This document shows, piece by piece, positions 27,701 through 36,540 of a DNA stretch of 64,000 nt (positions are counted from its first letter, which is position 1; every line of letters starts with the position of its first letter). The DNA is from Tubiluchus corallicola (taxonomy: Eukaryota > Priapulida > Priapulimorpha > Priapulimorphida > Tubiluchidae), in NCBI GenBank assembly GCA_030141605.1, contig JAQGDQ010000157.1:412766-476765 (forward strand), given 5' to 3'. A program made the translations under genes and the position numbers. Below the pieces are notes generated by a model that did not search any database, was not told where the DNA came from, and saw nothing but the letters and a program-made list of their open reading frames with translations.

Positions 27701-27891
27701 TGGATAATTCTAGTGATGGCAAGAAAATGGCTGCAGCTGAACGTGTCCTCTTGCGGCTACAACAGAAACTGCAAGGTGTTGAAGACAGCGTGCCGCTAAG
27801 TGTTTCCGGACAAGTTAGCCATCTTATTCAGGAAGCGAGGGACCCAAAGAATCTTTCTGTCTTGTTTCCCGGTTGGGCACCATATATTTAA
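18760..27891 (+). CDS. ATM: ATM serine/threonine kinase (PIKK), single coding exon, full length
   Basis: Apical DNA double-strand-break kinase that phosphorylates SQ/TQ sites after activation by MRE11-RAD50-NBS1 in the nucleus. The uninterrupted frame of 3,043 codons compares with 3,056 in human ATM. The N-terminus has the ATM-specific TAN motif ([17 protein letters not shown], from residue 7). A long helical-repeat solenoid follows, then the FAT region (about 1950-2550), the PI3K-like kinase domain (about 2670-2960) and a C-terminal FATC domain ending LFPGWAPYI. Kinase residues visible: ATP-binding Lys2710 in [14 protein letters not shown], catalytic loop GLGDRHVQN with Asp2861 and Asn2866, and metal-binding HIDLG with Asp2880. 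The activation segment [20 protein letters not shown] is almost identical to human. Start: the first ATG lies 4 nt after a good 3' splice site (ttttggctgtttcag, ending at 18755), so a noncoding 5' exon probably lies upstream. Human ATM has more than 60 exons, so the lack of coding introns is striking. TAN, the activation segment and length exclude ATR, DNA-PKcs and mTOR. Confidence 0.98.
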   Translation: [3043 protein letters not shown]

Positions 27892-28018
27892 GGATGCTTT
27901 TATAGGCTGAAGGAGTTTTAGTACAACCGGTATTGTTTTTGCTCAATTTGTGCCGCTGCGGTCGAAGGAAATTGTATGAGATTTACATATTCGTTGGACT
28001 GACGCTTGACGGGAACCT

Positions 28019-28402
28019 AATAAAATCTTGAGTCGTTAAAAGTTATCAGGAAGTCGGAATTGATTCTGAATGATGACTGTTAAATACATTTATTCACTGG
28101 GCTGTGGTTAGTTTAATACTGTAAAATTATGAACAGCCAACAGAGTTACTGAAGTTAATATAATTATGCAAAATAAACGCAATGGTTTATATTTTCTCCG
28201 ATTCACAGCAAACTGCTCAATTTGATTGTACAGATATGTGTAAAATTAATGGATGGCTCAGTTAAGATAACACTGTACACTGTATAGCCTGCCTGTTATT
28301 ATTATTCTTAAAATTAATACTTTTTATAGCCTTGTCTTTGTAAATTTTATTCTAGGATTTTAATTACAATACATGTATTGCATATATCCACTTTACAATA
28401 AA
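28019..28402 (+). other. ATM 3' UTR with three candidate polyadenylation signals
   Basis: AATAAA occurs at 28019-28024, 28172-28177 and 28397-28402, at 127, 280 and 505 nt after the ATM stop codon. Any of them could define the transcript end; the last is followed by a GT-rich stretch (tgtgtagtgttgtgtac), typical of a downstream element. I see no genomic poly(A) tail that would mark a recent retrocopy. Confidence 0.55.
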
Positions 28403-30396
28403 GACATTATGTGTAGTGTTGTGTACTTTCCAAATTTGTTATGCATTTAGAAAAATCAAAGCATTGTTATTCCTTAAATTACTATCTGTGAAGTATGCAC
28501 CATTGCAGTGGTGTTTTTATGTGATCTTTCCTAACTCTGCTCAAGTTGCTAACTTAACTAGAAATACTAGCATTGTCAACCAAAAATGTAGTAGAGCTTG
28601 ATTGAACTGCCGAATGCCTTTATGCATCATGTATGGAGTTATTATACATAATATTATAAAGCTTTTTTTAAGCTGGATATGGTTTCATGTGTTATACATA
28701 TATATATATATATATGTATTACAATAATAATAATGTTTTCGTGCATTTTTATGCTTTTACTTACAGTGTTAATAATCTGAGCGTATAACGATACTTTGTT
28801 TTTTTTTTCAAGAAGCTTGTAATTCATTAATAAGAAAATTTAATGCAAACTTAACTTGAAATTTAGCATTATTCCAAATACTGGACTGTTACAGTAGCAA
28901 TTTAAACATTATACTTTTGTGTGAAGTTACTTTTTCATTGTAGCAACTAATACAGAGATGCATAAGCTGCGCTAACGAACGCGCAGAAAGATGGAGTAGC
29001 GGTTATAGTAAGCAAGTGAGTGTTGATTTTTAACTTCTAAAATGCAAGACATTCCTTCATTTATAAAGTAAGGGCAGGTCAGTGTTCTATATACTGTGTA
29101 AATGATTGCATTCTTGACTGGCATGCTTTGCTTAGCTGGCTGCGTGCCAAGGTGTATGTATAAAATTCCTTTTTACGACTGTGAATGTGAGGTTGTTGCC
29201 TATATGTGGAATTGTTACATACTTACAGAGTATAACATGTTTTTTCGGAGTTCTAATGTGCTTACGCCAATAGTAATTAAATAATTGGTACATAAGAAAT
29301 AAGCTGTTATTAGCCCATATTTTCTCTGTAAAATTTTTAAAAATTAATAATAATTATTATGGCGTAATGTAAACACAATAACAAGTATAAAAGTAAGGCC
29401 ATGAAAATAAACCAACGAACCAGTTTAGTCTAGTGGTAATGCATCCTCTTTTTGTCTGGGAAGTCGCGAGTTCAATACAGCAGCCGGGTAATACCAAAGA
29501 CTTTAAAATGATGCCTTATATTGCCCTGCCTGGCGCATTTAGAGTAAAAGCGGGGTATTAATCTCTCTTATGTATCGTGTAGATTTTTGTTTACGGTCGG
29601 CCCAAAAGCTCTTTGCCGCTTATGTGAATTTGTCATCCTAAAAGCTCACTAAATAAAGAATATTACTATGATTATATTGTTGTAAACAGATGTGAATGAA
29701 TCTATTTGCGTCGTGATGCTCTGTAATAAAAAATCAGCTGAATGGCAGAGTCTACTCTATTGTCACACGCCTGGCAAATGCAGTTGTATGGTATGTAACC
29801 AAGCTGTCTGACCTAATTCTCTTTCTTGTGGCAGTCGTTTGAAATGAAGAAATTATTTCTTTTTCCACTGCATTTGAAGATCATTTCTATTGCCCTATTT
29901 ACGTTAGCCAGAATTTCGGTAAAGTGGAAAATTTTTATAAGTAGAAAATTTTCCCCCTTTTGAAGATTTAATTGTAGTAGTAATTTTACACTCCATGTTT
30001 TATTTTGCGTTCAAGCGCGTTGGACTATCTTATTAAAACACGTAATATTTAGTCTCTTCAGGTTCAGACTTATCAATCACGATCTCGGATAGTAAAGTTC
30101 ACTTGTTCAATATTGATGAAAATACCTTTTTTCGCAGTTCTTTTAAGTACCTTACCTTAAACGTATAAAACGACAGTTTGTACTAAACTTTGTATGTTTC
30201 CAAGCATAGCCAGGTTCGGGGGTAAAGGAAGAATGGCCGAACCCTGAATCCTGGTCAGCTTCCTGATGACTCCCACATGTGGACCTCTGTGCTGCATGTG
30301 GTGTGAGTTCTTTTGATCAATTGACTGTTTGCTTGCAAATCAGTTGACTGGTTGCTTGCAAATTTTAAATGATTGCCTTTTACTATTGTTTGCAGG
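28403..30396. other. ATM-DUF1647 gene spacer
   Basis: AT-rich, with a short (TA)n run near 28698-28718 and a SINE at 29.4 kb. No coding sequence was recognised; small open frames here have no family resemblance. Confidence 0.5.
29412..29690 (+). mobile_element. tRNA-derived SINE with intact pol III boxes
   Basis: A-box match tagtctagtgg (29426-29436) and B-box match agttcaatac (29469-29478) are spaced as in tRNA promoters. The tRNA-unrelated body (tggcgcatttagagtaaaag, ctctttgccgcttatgtg) ends with an aaataaagaatatta tail. The acceptor-stem halves do not pair, so it is not a tRNA gene. Confidence 0.75.
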
Positions 30397-30486
30397 ATGG
30401 TACAGAGAGTGTAGCAACCAATATGGCTGACACTCAGTTGTCACTAGCTGATAATTTGGCGTAAAATGGTCAAACCAGATGTTTAG
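30397..30486 (+). promoter_or_regulatory. Three short upstream ORFs before the DUF1647 gene
   Basis: Upstream ATGs at 30397 (5 codons plus stop), 30423 (13 codons plus stop) and 30466 (6 codons plus stop) precede the main ATG at 30479. The third overlaps the main start out of frame (stop at 30484-30486). A consensus acceptor (ttgtttgcag) ends at 30395, so this stretch may be the start of the first coding exon's 5' UTR. If transcribed, these uORFs would reduce scanning to the main start. Inference. Confidence 0.4.
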
Positions 30487-33400
30487 TCAAATGAAAACAA
30501 AGAGCTTTTTTGTGTTAGTAACATGCATTTTTGCTACAAGTGTTGTACTAGTGTTGCTAAGCAACCAGACTCCGGATTTTCAAAGTTTGGTAGTGGAGAC
30601 GAACAAACAGATTGGCGGAAAGCTGAAGGATCTGCAAAATATAGCAGCTCCGCAGAACTTGGAGTTGCAAGCAGCGGATGAAAAGTAAGATGAAATGTAA
30701 TAGATAATGTTCAAATTTTGGCATGCGAGTGACGTGTAGTGTTTCAGTTATATTCCTCATTTGGTAAGTGGTTATTGAGGACATGTTTTTGAAATTGTTT
30801 GCAAATTTCTAATTCAGTTTAGTGGATATACTCAATCTGTTCCTTTACTACTCAGTCTGCAGAAAAAATTCTGTGCCAGTAGAGCTGGCTTCTTTTTAAT
30901 ACTTGAGCATGTGCATTCGTAAAACATTTGCAATTCTGTAAACGGTCTTAAAAAGTATTAAAATATAGCTTTGCTTTTTAGGTTAATTTTTATAAATGTT
31001 TATTCATTTGTTTCTTCTCTTTTAGGTACATGACGCTTCTTGGATTTACATCTCATCCAAAGTTATTTCCAAGGCCATTGCCAAAGAATATCACATCGCC
31101 AGTAATTGTTGCCATCATTACTCCAGCCAGGTACAAAGAAGCAACAGGATTTGCTAGATCGGTGAAGAAGTATTTTACTCACAACACGTTCGTTTTGTAC
31201 AGTCTCTTGCCAAGTTTCGATGACAATGAAAAGGTAGCAACAATTTTTATAACTCTCTTTTGCTTTTGAGCTACTAACCAATACAGTAAGTCCTTGCTTA
31301 ACGACGCTAATGAGTTCCAGCAAAACGTGACTCTAATTGAAACGGCATTAAATGAAATCAAGACTTCCATAGAAAGTAATGTAGAAGAATTGTGAGGCAA
31401 AATCAATGGTACTTAGTTCATATAAATTAAATGTTTTGTGAGTTTTTTCATATTTCTGCTGATTAATTTCTTTCTGCTTGGTTGTAACTACCTTACCAAT
31501 ACCTAGATAATGTTACCATTGAAGCTCTAGCTACTCAGTTAGCGGTTGAAAACTGCATAGTAAAAGACAAGCTCCGGGGAAGCCTTAAGACAATTTCGTC
31601 TAGATATTGGTTGATATAGCAACTGGTTACAGGCAAAATTCCTTGTACAAAATTTGTACCCAGATGCCCGCAAATAGATCTCACGTTATACAAGTGGCTA
31701 GCATTTAGCAGTCAGTCTGGAAGCAAAAGGATGTATAATAATTGTACTATTTATGTTACTAGTATGCTTTTAGAACAAAACAATGTGATATGTACTGATT
31801 TTTTGCTTCAAATTGGGTAAAAATGTTGTAGATAAAATAAACAAAAGTTGTTAAAATGAAACATGTCAAATATTTAGCATCGTTGAAACAAAACAGCATT
31901 AAATGAGGAGTCTTTAAGCGAGGACTTACTGTATCAGCATTTATACTAAGAAATTGGTTTGTTTATCGCGACATGTCTCGATAATATACCAACTTTTTAT
32001 TTTGAACTTTTTGTACTTTTGTCGGTGCATTTACTATGTTAACTTCCTTCTAAAAAGACAAGTTGTGTTGATTTGCAATTATGAGATAGATGGAGTCAAA
32101 CCTCGTTATAACACCCCCACGTTAAGGCCCAAATTTGTGCCAAAATAAAATGCGTATATTTGCAACGACATGTATGTATTAATACACCTCGTTGTGATGC
32201 CATTCTCGCTTAACTCCAACTTTTTTGCAGGTCTAATTTTGGTATAAAGAGATTTGATTGTATTCGATCCTGTTTCTATTAATAAAGGAAGGTTTGTTAT
32301 AAACACTAAGAAACTGATATACAGTATAGCATCATTATAGCGAAACTGCTAGGGACCCATAGAAAAGTATGTTATAACGGATGTACTCTATAAGCATATG
32401 CGGCTGATGATATGGATTACTAGATGGACAAGCACGTATTAATAATTAAAGTGTATAAATAAAATGTACAATGTTTGGTTTCATAGAGGATGTAAAAGTA
32501 CTTTTAAAAGATTCTGACAAGTATCATAGTAGTATGTTAATATTCAATGAAATATATTTTATATTACTTCAGGAAACTATAAGTTGATGATCGTGTTATA
32601 TTAAATTGTATGTGCACGTTCAGCTGTAAATTTACATAACATGTTCGTTCAGTAAAGTCAATGAGATTCAAAAAGTCGGGCAAATTTGTTAGCACAAAAT
32701 TTCTGTTTTTCTCTTGTATAAAAAGTTTCTGCAGCAAATTAAGAGCAGTATGGTTCATCACTTGATAAACATCTAATTAGCATGCTGCCATTAGGGCCTG
32801 GTGAAAAAACTTTTTTTCAATGTTATTGTTTTTGTTATTGGGCCTTATATTCCAGTGCTGCAGCTTTTAGAAAAATCTATATAGAGCTAATGTTAAAGTA
32901 TTAGTTAACATGTGGCAACATATGTATAAATACACACATGTTTAAATTTCACAGACACATCTTTCTAATATGCAAAACTGTCATAGTTGAGTGTGCCATA
33001 TCAGTTAATCATTCCACACATCTGGTGAAAGTTGGTAGGTCAGTCGAGTGGTTATAAAAGTTTTTAAGGTTTGTCAGATTACTACCAAATGAGCATAATT
33101 CCGAATTCTTCAGATAAGTGGAGACACATCTTCCTAAAGCTAAATCTAGCTGAAAATTTACCCGTGTTAGTATATTTTCAAACCTCCAAAGTAGGAAAAG
33201 TTGTAAAGAGATTGAATAAAATTTTTTTTCATCACACCCTAGTGTATCTGTACGTAGATAAAATATCTATGTGCCAGACTAGTAGACAAAATGGCCTTTT
33301 GATGTGACGTGTTAACAACTCCGTATGCTGCATACCTAACAAATGCAACAACTTTCTTGCAGCTCTAGTAATAACGGGGCAAGTTAATATTTAAACGGCT

Positions 33401-36400
33401 GACAACGACGTGCTAATAACTCCGTATGCTGCATACCTAACAAACGCAACAACTTTCTTGCAGCTCTAGGAATGACGGGGCAAATTAATATTCAAACGGC
33501 TGACAACGACGTGCTAACAACTCCGTATGCTGCATACCTAACAAATGCAACAACTTTCTTGCAGCTCTAGGAATGACGGGGCAAATTAATATTCAAACAG
33601 CTGACAACTTTTAGGCAAAGTACGCTGTAAAAACTCATAAATACATAATAATACTGGTAATGGGGCCTGATAAAAAGGTCTACACTACCAGGGCCTATGG
33701 AGTCGGAGTCGGCAATAAATTTACTGCTAAAAGACTCGGAGTCGGAGTTGTTAAAACTTATGGTTTTGCAGTCTGAGTCGGGACTCAGGAGTACACTTAT
33801 TGTTAGAGGAGTTGGTGTTAGAGTCGGTAAAAATTGACAAACTCAAACTCTAGTTACTTTTAACTTTTAACAAATTTATGCATAACATCCCATTTTGGGA
33901 TGCTTTTGTATTGGAGTCTATGCAGCTAGACTGTTTTTTTGAGCCTAAGAAGTAGTGATGCACTCTGTAGCTAAATTTTGAGAGTACTGCAAACTATTAC
34001 TTATAAGCAGGAGTCGGAGTTGGGGCTCCTGAAATTTTAGGAGCCAGAGTCAGGAGTACAACTCCACCCCCCTGCCTGGTGCAGTACGCAATAACAGAGT
34101 ACATTGTATTCAAAGCTCTTATACTAGTTAAATGAATAATGAAAGTTTGTTCTTTTTTGTGAGTTCACAGTAAACCATGTTTGCCATCATAATTTTATAC
34201 TGTACATACTCATGTCTAGCGGAATATACTCCATAGCTCAGTAATGACAGATGCACTTTACTCCGCACTTCTAAGAATTTTCTTCATTAATTAACTGCCC
34301 CCCCCCCCAATATGTGTCATCTAATGAAAGTTTGTGTGTATTCCACGGTTAATTGTTATGTTTTTATTGACAATGTTTTTTATGTTTTAGCTGAGAGATT
34401 ATTGCAATTGTACATATCGTATTTTTAAAACTGAGAAATATCCGTCATATGTTAGTGATTTCAAGTTGCATGCATATCGACCAATCATTATTCAGGTAAG
34501 TTGTATCGCATTCAAATTTTAAGTTTTACGTTTTTTTTATTTTTAAAATACTGCACAAAATTGATACGTAATGCATTTTTATTGAAATTGTGATCAAAAT
34601 TTTCATTTAGCCTGATTATATTTTCTAATTTCGAGGGTCGAGAATAGGATAATTTCAATAATCAGTGGCAGCTCGTCGTACAGGTACTCCAGCACTGCCT
34701 GTTTTCAATCAATATTATCAGTAATATTCAATATAATAAGTCTTTTTCCTTTAGCTCTTTCTTTTTACTTGTACTGTCCAGAGCACATGAGGGTGGTACT
34801 GTTTGCTTCACAGCCCAGCACAGTGGTGTGTTTGGTGTTTGATTGTTGCGCGCACACGCCCTTGAGCACAATTCAGAGCCTTTATGCTGCACTTTAGGTA
34901 GAGAGAGCTCTGTCGCTCACGCAGTGTGTGTTATCAGTTGTTATGTGCTTAACCGCCGCGTACTGGCATATTCTTGAACTGCCACAATTTAGGCTATATG
35001 TAAACAAACAATCTCTGTTTAGCACTTTATCATGTTTAGGCATAAATTTTCGTATGTTTGCTTGTTTAAAATTACAATTACAAATTACAACATTAAAATT
35101 ACACATGTTTATTTCGTTTTACACAGTATTAAAACAATGGTTAAACATTTTTTGAAGCAGCAATCCTACTAATTTTAATTACAAGCTGCTACTATAGATA
35201 ATGTTACAACTTTGCCATTCTCTTTGCTAAAGATGACTTTCAATAGCTTGTTAAAGAAATAGCCCTTTAATGCTGTTAACAAAGGCTAAAGAAAGCAAGA
35301 TCGCTAGATGAAAAGCATTGAATTATCTAGTTCCGTTGCCATATGAATGCTATATGAAATCTGTTTTCGCTAAAAGCAAGTTTTTCATTGGCGGCTTGTA
35401 GTTAAAATTAGTGGGGGTGCTGTTTTAGAAAAATTTTAGCCATTGTTTTAATACTGTGTAAAACAAAACAAACATGCAATTTTAATGTTGTAATTTGTAA
35501 TCCTAATTTTAAACACACAAACATACGAAAATTTATACATAAACTTGAAAAAATCCTAAAAAAAATTTTCTTAGGAACGGCCTAAATTGTTGCAATGCAA
35601 AAATCTGCCGGTACACCGTTTTTAAGCACGTGACAACTGGCAAGAGACTGTGTGGGTACTCTCTCTATCCAAAGTGCAGCATAAAGGCTCAGACATGTGC
35701 ACAAGGCTGCGTGCGCACAACACCCAAACACCAAACACACCACTGTGCTGGGCTGTGAAACAAGCAGTACTACCCTCACGTGCTCTGGTTCCGTACAAGT
35801 ATAAAGAAAGAGCTAAAGAAGAAAAGACTTATTATATTGAATATTATCGATAATATAGGGGGTGCTGCAGTTCCACAGTGCCTATACATGAGCCGCCACT
35901 GAAGTTTTTACTGTTATATTTAAAAATTAAAAATCTAAAGAAAATTCCATGTATTTTTTCACTAATTTAGGAAGCACTTGATGAATTTGGCAGTATTATT
36001 TTTCTGGACCCCACGGTTCGTCTCACCACATCAAACATCACATCGTACCTGAACCGAGCACGAGGTACGGGCCTCCTTGTTTGGAGTCTACAGTCTGATA
36101 TACCCATCCCAACTTCAGCGCTTACACATGAGAAAATGTTTGCCTTCTTCAACAGAAAGAAGGAGGACTATTATTTTCACCGCATGGCGGAGCCGGATAA
36201 TATGATTATTTTTAACACACACGCTGTGCACATGAATCTCATGTTACCATGGTTACAGTGTACTCTCATCTTCAATTGCTTAGCACCAATTGGTGCTCAA
36301 GATACAGGTTGTAATTTTGATCACAAGCCACTGTATCTGTATACTGGCTGCCATCGCTATGACACCTCAGCCTTTAACATTGCTCTTGGTGTAAAGTACA

Positions 36401-36540
36401 GAGCTGAAGATTATCTGGGTGGAGAAGATAAGTTTTATCGACATATCGTGCCTGGAGAACCTGTCATGATGGAACAGGAAATTGCAAACCAAACAGACAC
36501 GTTCGCACAAAACAGTCCCCCGTTTTTACGTACAACTTAG
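30479..36540 (+). CDS. DUF1647-type putative type II membrane protein (4 coding exons)
   Basis: Exons are 30479-30684, 31026-31233, 34391-34495 and 35971-36540. All are GT-AG and in phase, giving 362 residues. The protein starts with a short basic cytoplasmic tail and a hydrophobic segment (about residues 10-27), then a lumenal domain, the topology of a Golgi type II glycosyltransferase. The core reads YCNCTYRIFKTEKYPSYVS, then YRPIIIQEALDEFGSIIFLD, where FLDPTVR resembles the acidic DxD-like centre of glycosyltransferase folds. A later segment runs AEPDNMIIFNTHAVHMN to HRYDTSAFNIALG. I recognise the pattern of DUF1647 and related uncharacterised invertebrate proteins, in which the 'YP-x-YV ... 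x-P-(L/I)-II-x-E' block is characteristic. The substrate is unknown, and a transferase role is inferred from topology and the acidic motif only. A second in-frame ATG at 30491 could also serve as start. Introns 2 and 3 carry MITEs. Confidence 0.85.
31284..31931. mobile_element. Tigger-like MITE 'CAGTAAGTCCTTGCTTAACG', copy 1 (DUF1647 gene intron 2)
   Basis: 648 bp with ends cagtaagtccttgcttaacg and taagcgaggacttactg, TA at both flanks (31282-31283, 31932-31933). Non-coding. Confidence 0.85.
33306..33608. repeat. 101-bp tandem repeat, three units (DUF1647 gene intron 2)
   Basis: gacgtg plus taacaactccgtatgctgca recurs at 33306, 33407 and 33508, an exact 101-bp period. Units are nearly identical, implying recent expansion. 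Confidence 0.93.
33695..34078. repeat. Repeat rich in GAGTCGGAGT words
   Basis: Numerous ggagtcggagt-type words cluster at both ends of a stretch of about 380 bp, before the last part of DUF1647 gene intron 2. Probably a degraded interspersed element; class not determined. Confidence 0.5.
34663..35195 (+). mobile_element. hAT-type MITE, copy 2 (DUF1647 gene intron 3)
   Basis: Left cagtggcagctcgtcg, decayed right end acaagctgctactatag. Internal landmarks (cacagcccagcacagtggtg) identify the family. The target duplication is not readable. Confidence 0.85.
35386..35901 (-). mobile_element. hAT-type MITE, copy 3, inverted, with perfect 8-bp TSD
   Basis: A 516-bp copy in the opposite orientation to its neighbour at 34663. 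The flanking word aagttttt is duplicated exactly (35378-35385 and 35902-35909). Same intron of the DUF1647 gene, about 70 bp before the last exon. Confidence 0.92.

Noticed and set aside
29421-29490. tRNA gene
   Set aside because: A and B boxes are present, but acceptor and anticodon stems do not form; followed by a SINE body.
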